Notes: generated by a model from the letters alone, not told the origin. A stretch of 64,000 nt of DNA from Paenirhizobium selenitireducens ATCC BAA-1503 (GCF_000518785.1 NZ_KI912495.1:88257-152256), one strand, 5' to 3'. Shown: positions 10,031 to 19,009, counted from the stretch's first letter. Made by a program: numbers and translations.

Positions 10031-10645
10031 TCAGGCGCGCGCGGCGATATAGGCGGCGGTGCCCGCCAGGATGCTGGCCGCCGAGCGGTTCAGCGCCTTC
10101 AGCGAATTCGGCTTTTTCAGCAACGTCCGGGCCTGCGAGGCGAGCAGGATATACGGAACGAGCACGGCGATCAGCACCACGAAAGTAATACCGACGAGGG
10201 CCGCATAGTCCTTCGCACCGATGGCTTCGAGCGGGATGAGCGTCGGCACGAGGGCAACGTAGAACAGCATGGTCTTCGGATTGCCGAGCGTGACGAGCAG
10301 ACCCGAGAGAAAGGACAGGCCGATATGGGTCGAGCGCTTGGCCTTGATGTCCTGCGCGATCAGCCCGGTCGTCCAGAGCTTCCAGGCGATGTAGACGAGA
10401 TAGAGCGCGCCGAGATACTTGATGATCAGGAAGGGCGTGGTGAAGGTCTGTGCCACCAGCGCCAGGCCGAGGATGACGGCGGTCAGGTAGCAGAGATCGC
10501 CGAGGATCAGGCCGAGCCCCATGAAGAAGGTCGGGCGAAATCCGGAGCCGAGCGCCCGCGCCACGATCGCCGTCATGCCGGGGCCGGGAATGGCGGCGGC
10601 AACGAAGAGCGCGCCGCTATAGGCGAGAAGCGTGGTGGGTGTCAT
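10031..10645 (-). CDS. LysE/RhtB family amino-acid exporter
   Basis: This 204-residue membrane protein has the LysE family signature PGPGMTAIVARAL near residue 22, a conserved LGNPKTMLFY segment in the middle, and about six hydrophobic helices. Family members export basic or neutral amino acids or homoserine lactones; the substrate cannot be told. The ATG at 10645 has GGAGG five to six bases upstream. It is divergent from a second LysE gene 131 bases away. Confidence 0.9.
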   Translation of the reverse strand: MTPTTLLAYSGALFVAAAIPGPGMTAIVARALGSGFRPTFFMGLGLILGDLCYLTAVILGLALVAQTFTTPFLIIKYLGALYLVYIAWKLWTTGLIAQDIKAKRSTHIGLSFLSGLLVTLGNPKTMLFYVALVPTLIPLEAIGAKDYAALVGITFVVLIAVLVPYILLASQARTLLKKPNSLKALNRSAASILAGTAAYIAARA

Positions 10646-10776
10646 GGGGGCCTCCGTGGATGGCGCATTGCTAGCGCCGCGCGGCCGAACTTGCAATGGT
10701 GACAAGATCGCCGTTGCGGCGGGCGAACGGCCTGGCTTAGGTCGTGGACGAGAAACGCCAGCCGAGGCTTCGCCCC

Positions 10777-11409
10777 ATGCCCTCTTCTTCGTCCCTGATC
10801 GCTTTTGCCCTCATCTGCCTCGGCATGGTGCTGACGCCCGGACCGAACATGATCTATCTCGTGTCTCGCTCCATCTGCCAGGGGCCGGCCGCCGGCCTCG
10901 TCTCGCTCGGCGGCGTGGCGCTCGGTTTCGTCTTCTACATGCTGATGTCGGCGCTCGGCATCACCGTGCTGGTCATGGCCGTGCCCTTCGCCTACGAGGC
11001 CCTGAAATTCGCCGGTGCCGCCTACCTGCTCTGGCTTGCCTGGCAGGCGGTGCGACCGGGCGGCCGCTCTCCCTTCCAGGTGCGCGACCTGCCGAAGGAC
11101 AGCCCGCGCAAGCTCTTCATGATGGGGCTGGTCACCAATCTCCTAAACCCCAAGGCCGCCGTCCTCTATCTGTCGCTGCTGCCGCAGTTTGTCGATCCGA
11201 CGCTCGGCAGCGTGCTCCTGCAATCCGTGGTGCTCGGCGCCAGCCAGATCGCCATCAGCGTCACGGTCAATGCGATGATCGCGCTTATGGCCGGTTCGAT
11301 CGCGCTTTTCCTCGCCGGTCGACCCTTCTGGATGGTGGTGCAGCGCTGGCTGATGGGCACGGTTCTCGCCGGGCTGGCCGTCCGCATGGCGACTGAAGCC
11401 CAGCGCTAG
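10777..11409 (+). CDS. LysE family translocator
   Basis: This 210-residue protein shows the same family marks as its divergent neighbour: TPGPNMIYLVSRS near residue 19, LVTNLLNPKAAVLY in the middle, and six predicted helices. The two are distant from each other in sequence, so recent tandem duplication is unlikely. The ATG at 10777 was chosen; an in-frame GTG at 10744 would add 11 hydrophilic residues. Confidence 0.88.
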   Translation: MPSSSSLIAFALICLGMVLTPGPNMIYLVSRSICQGPAAGLVSLGGVALGFVFYMLMSALGITVLVMAVPFAYEALKFAGAAYLLWLAWQAVRPGGRSPFQVRDLPKDSPRKLFMMGLVTNLLNPKAAVLYLSLLPQFVDPTLGSVLLQSVVLGASQIAISVTVNAMIALMAGSIALFLAGRPFWMVVQRWLMGTVLAGLAVRMATEAQR

Positions 11410-11412
11410 AGT

Positions 11413-11715
11413 TCAGAATACCGGCCGCATGAAGCTGCGCTCGTAGCTGGCGATGCAGCGCGTCTGCTCCGCATAGGCAAAGGCCGCAAGGCATTCCGCG
11501 TCCCCCGTCATGCGCTGGCGATAGATCTCGTAGTCGGCGAGCGACGGGAAACTGAACAGCGCGAGCGCGATGTTGTTGGCACCCTCGTGCGGCAGGAAAT
11601 AGCCGTGATGAATGCCGCCCAGCCGGTTGACCAGCGGGATCCAGAGCCTGGCATAGTGCTCGAATTCGGCGAGCTTGTAGGGATCGATGACGTAGCGGAG
11701 GCTGCAGGTGATCAC
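11413..11715 (-). CDS. NIPSNAP family protein
   Basis: This 100-residue protein starts with GTG at 11715 and reads MITCSLRYVIDPYKLAEFE, with HHGYFLPHEGANN and FSFPSLADYE in the middle, matching the NIPSNAP ferredoxin-like fold. The family has no agreed bacterial role. The start codon overlaps the stop of the upstream EamA gene (GTGA at 11712-11715), and AAGGA lies seven bases before it, so the two are almost certainly co-translated. Confidence 0.85.
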   Translation of the reverse strand: MITCSLRYVIDPYKLAEFEHYARLWIPLVNRLGGIHHGYFLPHEGANNIALALFSFPSLADYEIYRQRMTGDAECLAAFAYAEQTRCIASYERSFMRPVF

Positions 11716-12620
11716 GGGCGGTCCTTTCCTGATGCAAGAGTGAGGAGCGGAAGCGGGCTCCAGTTGAGCGTCGTGGCGATCGCGGCAAAGAGGATGGCGC
11801 CGCCGCCGATCGCCTGGGCAAGTGTCAGTACATGGCCGAAGGCGGCCATGTCGACCGCCACGGCGACCACCGGATAGAGGAAGGACAGTGTGCCGGTCAG
11901 GACGACGGGCAGCTTCTGGATCGCGCTGTAGAGGAAGGCATACATGATCCCGGTGTGGACCACGCCGAGCGCGCCGAGCATCGCCCAGCTTTGCGGAGAG
12001 GCCGGAAGGTCGTGGAAGTCCGCCAGCGGCGCCAGCAAGACGACGCCGGTCAGGACCTGGATCAGCGCGATCAGATAGGGCGAAGTGCCTTTCAGCTGCT
12101 TGGTGACGAAGGCGGCGATCGCGTAGCATGAAGCCGCGGCAAGAGCGAGCGCGATCCCCAGCAGATAGGTCCGACCGCTGCCGTCCACCGGCTGGCCGGC
12201 GAGCGTCATGCCCAGCATGCCGGCAAAGGCGAGGCCCAGCCAGGTCAGCTTTGCGCCGTTCACTTTCTCGCCAAGGAAGGCAAGGCCGAGCCCCACCAGC
12301 ATGAACGGCTGCACACTGTAGACGATGGTCGTCACCGAAATGGAGGCGAGCGGATAGGCGGAAAACAGCGCCAGCCAGTTCAGCACCAGCGCCACACCAC
12401 CGAGCACGGCGAGCCAGAAACGCTTGGCGCCGATTGCCGCGATCGAGAGCGCTCCGGCGCGGTGGCATAGATAGGCCAGCACCGGCGCGCCGATCAGGCA
12501 GCGCCAGAACACCACGTTGATTGGCGTCTGGCCGGATTGCAGCACGAACCAGCCGATCGTGCCGGACATGACCATGGCCAGGGTCATGTCGAGAATGCCG
12601 CGTTTGATGATGGGTGTCAT
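11712..12620 (-). CDS. EamA/DMT-superfamily transporter
   Basis: This 302-residue protein has ten hydrophobic helices arranged as two EamA repeats. GTIGWFVLQSGQ and VVFWRCLIGAPVLA are in the first repeat, and FLGEKVNGAKLTWLGLAFAGM joins the two halves. Such proteins usually export amino acids or other small metabolites across the inner membrane. The ATG at 12620 has GGAGACGACC upstream; longer frames lack a ribosome site. It is divergent from an Lrp-type regulator, a common arrangement for regulated exporters. Confidence 0.88.
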   Translation of the reverse strand: MTPIIKRGILDMTLAMVMSGTIGWFVLQSGQTPINVVFWRCLIGAPVLAYLCHRAGALSIAAIGAKRFWLAVLGGVALVLNWLALFSAYPLASISVTTIVYSVQPFMLVGLGLAFLGEKVNGAKLTWLGLAFAGMLGMTLAGQPVDGSGRTYLLGIALALAAASCYAIAAFVTKQLKGTSPYLIALIQVLTGVVLLAPLADFHDLPASPQSWAMLGALGVVHTGIMYAFLYSAIQKLPVVLTGTLSFLYPVVAVAVDMAAFGHVLTLAQAIGGGAILFAAIATTLNWSPLPLLTLASGKDRP

Positions 12621-12628
12621 GGTCGTCT

Positions 12629-12655
12629 CCTGTCTATGGCAAGAGTCTAGACAGG
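12629..12655. promoter_or_regulatory. Inverted repeat in the eamA-lrp divergent control region, candidate operator
   Basis: CCTGTCTA (12629-12636) and TAGACAGG (12648-12655) are exact reverse complements with an 11-base spacer. The left arm touches the ribosome site of the exporter gene. Position and symmetry suggest binding by the adjacent Lrp-type regulator, but this is inference. Confidence 0.5.
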
Positions 12656-12727
12656 AAAGCGGTGGATTTGCTTTCTCGAAATGAGGTGTATGATGCGTCT
12701 GACCGAATAGTATGAGGAGATATGGCG

Positions 12728-13189
12728 ATGAACCTGCATTTCGTTCAGCTGCTCGATTCCGCCGACCGAAGCATTGTGGAAGCACTGGCCGCCGATGCGC
12801 GCCTGTCGCTAAAGGAGCTGGCGGCACGCGCGGGCTTGTCGTCGCCCAGTTGTTCGGAGCGATTGCGACGGCTCGAAGAGCGCGGTGTACTCGCGGGCTA
12901 CAGCGCCGAGGTGGCGCTTGAGGCGCTCGGTTATCCGCTGCAGGCGATCGTCCGCGTGCGGCCGTTGCCGGGCATGCTGCATATCGTCGAAAAGCTCATC
13001 CAGGAAACGCCGGAAATCACCGAATGCGACAAGGTGACAGGTGACGACTGCTTCATCTGCCGCATGGCGGTGCGCGGCATGGGCGACCTCGACCGCATCC
13101 TCGACAAGATCTCGGAGAAATCACAGACCAACACGTCGCTCGTCAAGTCGACACCGGTCAAGCGCCGCCTGCCGCCCTTTGTCGGCTGA
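12728..13189 (+). CDS. Lrp/AsnC family transcriptional regulator
   Basis: This protein of about 153 residues has an N-terminal winged helix-turn-helix (LSLKELAARAGLSSPSCSERLRRLEERG) and a C-terminal RAM/AsnC ligand domain. ATG codons at 12722 and 12728 are both in frame; the GAGGAG at 12713-12718 sits at better spacing for 12728. Relatives sense amino acids and control exporters or catabolic genes. The divergent EamA gene and the palindrome between them make that exporter the likely target. Confidence 0.9.
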   Translation: MNLHFVQLLDSADRSIVEALAADARLSLKELAARAGLSSPSCSERLRRLEERGVLAGYSAEVALEALGYPLQAIVRVRPLPGMLHIVEKLIQETPEITECDKVTGDDCFICRMAVRGMGDLDRILDKISEKSQTNTSLVKSTPVKRRLPPFVG

Positions 13190-13199
13190 GGGTCGGCTG

Positions 13200-14081
13200 T
13201 CAGAACTCTGCCATCGGTGAAAGGCAGAAGGGGCCTCCAGAACGGAGACTGTCTGCCGCCCGCATCATGAAGACCAGTGGGCCGGTGTCAAGAACGGGGT
13301 CGGCTGGGAAGGACAGCCGATCCGGAGGGATGAAGCTCTCGACGGATGTGGGGGCCAAGTCGAGACCGTCAAGGATTTCCGCCAGCGTCGGGATAGTCCG
13401 GCCGACCACATCGAGAAGCTGAAACGTGTGGTCCGGCGTCATGCGCCAAGCGATCACTGTCTGGTCGCCGGTGAGAAGCGAGAGCCTGACATCATCGAGG
13501 AGATGACAGTTGAGCAGGAACATCTTCGACTGGTCAGCGACCGCAAAGTGATGCGAAACGGGGGTGCGATCGGCAAGAAGGCTTCTCAACCGTGCCAGAT
13601 CGGCCTCGATGGTCAGGCTGCGGGCCCTTGCATTTCCGTTCGCTGGTGGCGGTGCTGCCCCCTTGAAAACATATTGCGGCACCGCCCGGAAACCATATGG
13701 TTCGTAGAGGCCTGGCTTTTCGGTGTAGAGGACGATCGCCTCGTAGCCCTGTTTTTCGCAACGGTCGAGCGTGGTGCGGATCAGATCACGAAACAACCCC
13801 TGACCCCGATATTCGGGTCGCACCGCGCCCGATTGCCACCCGGCGGCCTTCACCGCGCGCCCGTCGATCACGAGCGGCATGGCAAAGGCGCTGAGATTGG
13901 CGATACAACAACCCGTCTCGTCGAAGAAGGCGGATGGAAAACTCGTCTGGTCATGCCCGCCGACCGTGTCGAGCGGGGTGATATCAACGTCGAAGATATC
14001 GAGGATCAGCGCCTTGACCGCTGACCAACCCGCCGGATCGTCGAAATAATCCTGCCGGAAGGTCAGTCCGTTTCCCTTCAC
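13200..14081 (-). CDS. GNAT family N-acetyltransferase
   Basis: This 293-residue protein has an acetyl-CoA binding motif (VRPEYRGQGLFRDLI, about residues 90-104) followed by EAIVLYTEKPGLYEPYGF, the layout of the GNAT fold. The C-terminal half is less typical and may be a second, degenerate GNAT or substrate-recognition domain. Substrate unknown. I chose the GTG at 14081, two bases past the dut stop, with GGGGG upstream. It appears to be the second gene of a dut operon. Confidence 0.85.
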   Translation of the reverse strand: MKGNGLTFRQDYFDDPAGWSAVKALILDIFDVDITPLDTVGGHDQTSFPSAFFDETGCCIANLSAFAMPLVIDGRAVKAAGWQSGAVRPEYRGQGLFRDLIRTTLDRCEKQGYEAIVLYTEKPGLYEPYGFRAVPQYVFKGAAPPPANGNARARSLTIEADLARLRSLLADRTPVSHHFAVADQSKMFLLNCHLLDDVRLSLLTGDQTVIAWRMTPDHTFQLLDVVGRTIPTLAEILDGLDLAPTSVESFIPPDRLSFPADPVLDTGPLVFMMRAADSLRSGGPFCLSPMAEF

Positions 14082-14083
14082 GG

Positions 14084-14548
14084 TCAGACCCCCGTCGAGC
14101 CGAAGCCGCCGGCGCCGCGGGTGGTTTGCGAAGCATCGGCGACTTCCGCCACCCGCGCCTGCACGACCGGCGCGATCACCATCTGGGCGATCCGCATGCC
14201 GCGGCTGATCTCGAAGGGCTCGTGTCCGAGATTGACCAGCAGTACCTTCACCTCGCCGCGATAGTCGCTGTCGATCGTGCCCGGCGTATTGAGGCAGGTG
14301 ACGCCGTTCTTGAAGGCGAGGCCGGAGCGCGGCCGGATCTGCGCCTCGAAGCCTTCGGGGATCTCGAAGACGAAGCCGGTTGGCACCAGGGTTCGATCGC
14401 CCGGCGAAAGCACGAGCGGCTCGCCTTCGGCGACGGCGGCCCTGAGATCCATGCCGGCGGCGCCTGCGGTCTCGTAGGCCGGCAGCGGCATATCGTGTCC
14501 GTGCGGCAGGCGAACGAGGTTGAGCATCGGGCCGAGAACATCGCGCAT
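14084..14548 (-). CDS. dut: Deoxyuridine 5'-triphosphate nucleotidohydrolase (dUTPase)
   Basis: This 154-residue protein has all five trimeric dUTPase motifs: [24 protein letters not shown] with the catalytic Asp, RIAQMVI, and the C-terminal lid [10 protein letters not shown]. It hydrolyses dUTP to dUMP and keeps uracil out of DNA. In several rhizobia dut sits beside coaBC, as I recall; here it is about 12 kb away and paired with a GNAT gene. Confidence 0.96.
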   Translation of the reverse strand: MRDVLGPMLNLVRLPHGHDMPLPAYETAGAAGMDLRAAVAEGEPLVLSPGDRTLVPTGFVFEIPEGFEAQIRPRSGLAFKNGVTCLNTPGTIDSDYRGEVKVLLVNLGHEPFEISRGMRIAQMVIAPVVQARVAEVADASQTTRGAGGFGSTGV

Positions 14549-14641
14549 GGGGGCTTCCTTCGTGCAGGGGCGTTCCGCTTCCCAATTGCATATTCGACCT
14601 CAACTCGCTAGATAACCGGCCAACAAAAGGAATTTCACTTC

Positions 14642-16225
14642 ATGGCCGAAACGCTTGCAGAGGCGGTCTCCCGTCGCCGCACCTTCGCTATTATTGCCCA
14701 CCCGGACGCCGGCAAGACCACGCTCACCGAAAAGCTCCTGCTGTTCGGCGGCGCCATCCAGCTTGCCGGTGAGGTCAAGGCCAAGAAAGATCGCATCCAG
14801 ACCCGTTCGGACTGGATGAAGATCGAGCGCGAGCGCGGCATTTCGGTCGTCACCTCGGTGATGACCTTCGAATATGACGGCAACGTCTTCAACATTCTCG
14901 ATACGCCCGGCCACGAAGACTTCGCCGACGACACCTATCGCACGCTGACGGCGGTCGACGCGGCCGTCATGGTCATCGACGCCGCGAAGGGTATCGAACC
15001 GCGGACGCTGAAGCTGTTTGAGGTCTGCCGCATGCGCGACATCCCGATCATCACCTTCATCAACAAGATGGACCGCGAAAGCCGCGATCCCTTCGAGATC
15101 CTCGACGAGGTCGAGGAGAAGCTGGCGCTCGACACGGCGCCGGTGACCTGGCCGGTCGGCCGCTCGAAGTCCTTCTGCGGCTCCTACAATCTGGTGGAAA
15201 ACACCTTCCGCGGCTCCGACAAGCAGGTCGAGGGCCTGCCGGTCAACAGCCCGGCCAATGTCGCCGAGCAGTTGCCGGAAAACGAACGCACCGCCTTCAT
15301 CGAAGAGCTGGAACTGGCCCAGGAGGCCTGCCGTCCCTTCGATCGCCAGGCCTTCCTCGAAGGCCACATGACCCCGGTCTTCTTCGGCTCGGCGCTGAAG
15401 AATTTCGGCGTGCGCGACCTGATCAATGCGCTCGGCGAAATCGCTCCGCCGCCGCGCGACCAGGTCGCCGACATCCGCACGGTCCATGCGGCGGAAGACA
15501 AGATGACGGCCTTCGTCTTCAAGATCCAGGCCAACATGGACCCGAACCACCGCGACCGCATCGCCTTTGCCCGCATCTGCTCCGGCAAGCTGGAGCGCGG
15601 CATGAAGGTCAGGCTCGCCCGCACCGGCAAGCAGATCGGGCTGACGGCCCCGCAGTTCTTCTTCGCCTCGCAACGCCAGCTCGCCGACACCGCCTTTGCC
15701 GGCGACGTGGTCGGCATTCCGAACCACGGCACGCTCCGCATCGGCGATACGCTGACCGAAGGCGAGCCGCTGGTGTTCCAGGGCGTGCCGAACTTCTCGC
15801 CGGAAATCCTGCGCCGCGTCCGTCTCGAGGATGCGATGAAGGCCAAGAAGCTGAAGGAAGCCCTCCAGCAGATGGCCGAAGAGGGCGTCGTGCAGCTGTT
15901 TTCGCCGGAAGACGGCTCGCCGGCGATCGTCGGCGTGGTCGGTGCGCTGCAGCTCGACGTGCTGAAGGAGCGCCTGCAGGGCGAGTACGGCCTGCCGGTC
16001 TCGTTCGAAATGTCGCGCTTTTCCGTCTGCCGCTGGATCTCCGCCGATCAGCCGGGTGAACTCGAAAAGTTCATGACGGCGCGCCGCGGCGACATTTGCC
16101 GGGATCTCGACGGCGATCCGGTATTCATGGCGCAGGACGGATTTTCCCTGCGCTACGAGAGCGAACGTTATCCGGCGATCAAGATGGCCGCGATCAAGGA
16201 ATATCACGCCATCAAGGCGGCATGA
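14642..16225 (+). CDS. prfC: Peptide chain release factor 3
   Basis: This 527-residue translational GTPase recycles RF1/RF2 from terminating ribosomes. The G1 motif AHPDAGKTT lies at residues 19-27, G3 DTPGHEDF near 87 and G4 NKMDRE near 141. SKKIQTRSDWM-like RIQTRSDWMKIE in switch I, with ERGISVVTSV, is specific to RF3 and distinguishes it from EF-G. The length equals the family norm. It starts 93 bases from divergent dut. Confidence 0.96.
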   Translation: MAETLAEAVSRRRTFAIIAHPDAGKTTLTEKLLLFGGAIQLAGEVKAKKDRIQTRSDWMKIERERGISVVTSVMTFEYDGNVFNILDTPGHEDFADDTYRTLTAVDAAVMVIDAAKGIEPRTLKLFEVCRMRDIPIITFINKMDRESRDPFEILDEVEEKLALDTAPVTWPVGRSKSFCGSYNLVENTFRGSDKQVEGLPVNSPANVAEQLPENERTAFIEELELAQEACRPFDRQAFLEGHMTPVFFGSALKNFGVRDLINALGEIAPPPRDQVADIRTVHAAEDKMTAFVFKIQANMDPNHRDRIAFARICSGKLERGMKVRLARTGKQIGLTAPQFFFASQRQLADTAFAGDVVGIPNHGTLRIGDTLTEGEPLVFQGVPNFSPEILRRVRLEDAMKAKKLKEALQQMAEEGVVQLFSPEDGSPAIVGVVGALQLDVLKERLQGEYGLPVSFEMSRFSVCRWISADQPGELEKFMTARRGDICRDLDGDPVFMAQDGFSLRYESERYPAIKMAAIKEYHAIKAA

Positions 16226-16312
16226 TTGCGGGGCGGCGGCTCGGCCGCCCTCCGGGCCTGGAAGCATGAAGCCCAAGCGTGAAACCCGGCTTCGTCCGGG
16301 GATGAGATCCGC

Positions 16313-16987
16313 TCAGATCGCCCGGACGATCTGCAAATGGCCCGTCGAATCGACGTGCACGCCAAGGCCCTCGTAAGACGCGATCGTCGGGTGCGGGGTT
16401 TCCATGGGATGGCCATGGGTGGCGGTGACCACCATCACGTCGGACCCTGCGGCCTCGGCCGCGAGCACACCCGCCAGAACATCCTCGAACACCAGGCAGT
16501 GGGCCGGGTCCGCGCCGATATGCCGGGCACCGAGTCGGTAGCCTGCGGGATCCGGCTTGCCGATGACCACATCCTCGGCGGTGACGATCTTCGGCGGCTG
16601 CGGCAGGCCGGCGGCTTCGATCCGGGCGCGGGCCAGCGCCACCGGCGCCGAGGTGACGATCGACCAGCGGTCGGACGGCAGCGCGTTCAGAAAGTCGATC
16701 GCGCCGGGCAGGGCCACCACGCCTTCGACATCCTCTATCTCGGCGCGTTCGATGAACAGCGCTTCGGCTTCCACGTCGACGCCCGACAGGCCCAGTCCGC
16801 GAATGGTGTCGATGCCGCGCTTGCCGTGCATGGTGGGCAGGAAGGCTTCCACATCGAGGCCATGGCGCGTCGCCCATTTGGCCCAGACCCGCTCGGCGGC
16901 GGCGATGGAATTCAGCAGCGTTCCGTCCATGTCGAACAGGAAGCCGGCATAGCGCTTGTCATAGACCGTGTGTCGGGCGGTGTTCAA
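16313..16987 (-). CDS. HAD-superfamily hydrolase (sugar-phosphatase-like, subfamily IA)
   Basis: This 224-residue protein has HAD motif I FLFDMDGTLLNS near residue 17, motif II VTSAPVALARAR near 111, and motif III/IV around GKPDPAGY (near 144) and VFEDVLAGVLAA (near 163). HGKRGIDTI in the cap domain recalls hexose-phosphate and glycerol-phosphate phosphatases. Substrate unproven. No ATG is available in frame before motif I; the start is TTG at 16987 with AAGGA upstream. Confidence 0.88.
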   Translation of the reverse strand: MNTARHTVYDKRYAGFLFDMDGTLLNSIAAAERVWAKWATRHGLDVEAFLPTMHGKRGIDTIRGLGLSGVDVEAEALFIERAEIEDVEGVVALPGAIDFLNALPSDRWSIVTSAPVALARARIEAAGLPQPPKIVTAEDVVIGKPDPAGYRLGARHIGADPAHCLVFEDVLAGVLAAEAAGSDVMVVTATHGHPMETPHPTIASYEGLGVHVDSTGHLQIVRAI

Positions 16988-17134
16988 TCGGGAGATCCTT
17001 GGAAAGGGAAAGGCGGGCGGGACAGGGAGATAGCCGGTTTTGGACGTTGCGGCAAATGGTTGCGCTACGTGCGCGCCGGCGCGAGGGAACTGAGCCGAAG
17101 AGGAACGGCGGAGGAGGCCGCGCGCGGCCAGCGC

Positions 17135-18661
17135 TCACTCCACCCGGATCAGTTCGCCGGCCGCATTGAGCGCATATTCGAAGGTGAACCATTTCTCGAT
17201 CTCGCTGCCGGTCTCGATGCGGAAGGCGGCGATCAGCCGCTTGCCGTTGGTCTTGACGTAGACCGTGCCATAGACGGTGACGTTCGAGCGGCCGAGCGTC
17301 CAGATGTCGTTGATGATCTTGTCGCGCAGGACCTTGTCCGGCCTGTCATGCAGCTTGAGTACGGCGCTCTGCAGCGATTGTACCAGCTTCTCGTCTTCTG
17401 CCTCGCGTACCGAGCGTTGCAGTTCGGTCGAGAGAATGACCGGCGCGTCGCCGCGGCCGCGTTTGCCGAGCCGTCCGAGCAGGTCCGGCCGCGGGTGGAT
17501 ATGACCTTCCTCGTCGCCCGAGGAGATGACGAAGGCCGCAGGGTTGACCGCGTCGAGAAAGGCATCCGTCACCTTCTCCGAGCCGTGATGGCAGACCTTC
17601 ATCAGGTCCGAGCGCAGCCGGGTCGACGCTTTCGCGATCATCGCGTCATAGGCCGGCGTGCCGATCTTCGGGAATTTGGCCTCCCCGCCATAATGACAGA
17701 GCAGGTATTTTTCCGCCTTCTCGTTCAGGTCTCCACCGAACAGGACTTTGAAGTCGCCATAGTGCAGGCGCAGGATGACGGAATGGCCGTTCTTCGTCTC
17801 GCCGTAGTCGCCGAGCACGCGCAGGCGGTCCTTGCCCGCCGCATCCGGTTCGGGCACCGGTCCGAGCACCTCGATGCTGAAGCCCCGCTGGTCGGAGGGC
17901 GCAAAGCCGGGCAGCCAGCCGCGCCCGTTTTCCTGCGTGCCGTGGCGGGCCGACAGCATGGCGAAACCGCCGATATTGGGATTGTCGAGCGCATGTTTCA
18001 TCGTCTGGGCAAACGCCTGCCTCTCGTTCGCCCCGACGGCATCGAAATGCCGCTCGATGTCGGCCCGTGACTGTGCCAGGTCGCCGACATAGCTGATGCC
18101 GGTCGCGGCATCCTTCACCTTGCCGCCAAGCTTGTCGAATTTCTCCCCGCCGACCCGCTCCACCAGGCCATTCTGGTAGACCGTCTCGAAGCCGAAATTC
18201 GGCCAGTTGAAGATCGGTTCGAAGCCGCCATAGTGGTCGATGTCCGGATGGGTGATGATCGCGGCGCGAAACTTGAAGCTGGTGTTGTAGGAGCGGAAGC
18301 GCTGCAGCAGGAATTCGTACATGTGCTCCGAAACGCCGGCATCGATGACGACCACCGCCTCGCCAAAATTCTCTTCCGGCGCGATCAGCACCGCGCCGTC
18401 GCCCTGGCCGACGTCGAGAAAGACGATCTCCAGCGGTCGCTCGTCGGTCGTATGGTCCTTGCGGATGTAGAGCGTCTCGGGCGTGGTACCCGTCGGACTC
18501 CAGAGGACTTCCAGCCAGCCGTCCGGCTGTTCCGAGGTGACTTGCAGCCAGTCTCCCCACAGGACCTGGCGTTTCCGGGTCCGGTGGTCGGCGGTATAGA
18601 GATAGGTCTTCGCGGTCTTTCCCCGCGCATCCTTCGGCTGTCCGACGAAACGATGATCCAT
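17135..18661 (-). CDS. Stand-alone ComEC/Rec2-like metallo-beta-lactamase-fold hydrolase
   Basis: This 508-residue soluble protein carries an MBL core like the C-terminal domain of ComEC: FLDVGQGDGA (residues 81-90), metal-binding THPDIDHYGG (137-146), GGDLNEKA, and KVCHHGSEKV near residue 355. Before it, residues 20-70 (WGDWLQVTS, GWLEVLW) look like a small beta-barrel, possibly SH3-like. A tail of about 110 residues follows the core and has no match I recognise. There is no signal peptide or membrane helix, unlike full ComEC. The ATG at 18661 has GAGGAGG upstream. Function unknown; a nuclease or phosphodiesterase activity is plausible. Confidence 0.8.
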   Translation of the reverse strand: MDHRFVGQPKDARGKTAKTYLYTADHRTRKRQVLWGDWLQVTSEQPDGWLEVLWSPTGTTPETLYIRKDHTTDERPLEIVFLDVGQGDGAVLIAPEENFGEAVVVIDAGVSEHMYEFLLQRFRSYNTSFKFRAAIITHPDIDHYGGFEPIFNWPNFGFETVYQNGLVERVGGEKFDKLGGKVKDAATGISYVGDLAQSRADIERHFDAVGANERQAFAQTMKHALDNPNIGGFAMLSARHGTQENGRGWLPGFAPSDQRGFSIEVLGPVPEPDAAGKDRLRVLGDYGETKNGHSVILRLHYGDFKVLFGGDLNEKAEKYLLCHYGGEAKFPKIGTPAYDAMIAKASTRLRSDLMKVCHHGSEKVTDAFLDAVNPAAFVISSGDEEGHIHPRPDLLGRLGKRGRGDAPVILSTELQRSVREAEDEKLVQSLQSAVLKLHDRPDKVLRDKIINDIWTLGRSNVTVYGTVYVKTNGKRLIAAFRIETGSEIEKWFTFEYALNAAGELIRVE

Positions 18662-18861
18662 GCCATTCGCCTCCTCGCCGCACGGCCGTAGCGTTCCGGC
18701 GCGCCTCTGTCTGGGGTTTTTCCACCATAGCGCACATTGCCTTTGGTGGCGAGATTGGCTCTCGAAAATTCGCGTTATGCGGGTATGCGTCTCACACGTC
18801 GCCGTCATGCCCCGGCAAGGCAGGTGACAGCCGCCCTGGCGGTGTCTATAACAGGTCCATT

Positions 18862-18945
18862 GAGAGACAGGGGCGTTCGTCGCGAGGCGGGCTGAGAAGT
18901 ACCCTTTGAACCTGAACCAGATAATGCTGGCGGAGGGAGTCGCTC
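18862..18945 (+). ncRNA. TPP riboswitch aptamer (thi box)
   Basis: The conserved core is clear: GGCTGAGA (18889-18896), ACCC, TTGAACCTGAACCAGATAATGCTGGCGGAGGGA in pieces across 18901-18938. GAGAGAC (18862-18868) can pair with GTCGCTC (18939-18945) as helix P1 with one mismatch. Thiamine pyrophosphate binding is expected to lower expression of the downstream thiM-thiE-thiD genes. Confidence 0.95.
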
Positions 18946-18985
18946 GGGGCCTTGTCGCCGTTCGCGCGCTATCTGTCCCCTTGCA

Positions 18986-19009
18986 CTTGCCCCGCTCGAA
19001 AGGGGCAAG
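18986..19009 (+). promoter_or_regulatory. Ribosome-site sequestering hairpin, expression platform of the TPP riboswitch
   Basis: CTTGCCCC (18986-18993) and GGGGCAAG (19002-19009) form eight perfect pairs with an 8-base loop. The 3' arm holds the thiM ribosome-binding GGGG directly before the start codons at 19010/19013. CGGGGC at 18945-18950 is complementary to GCCCCG at 18989-18994 and could act as an anti-sequestor. No U tract follows, so control of translation is more likely than termination. Confidence 0.75.

Noticed and set aside
14600..16276. 558-codon open frame on the minus strand opposite prfC
   Set aside because: Shadow of release factor 3; no ribosome site or domain.
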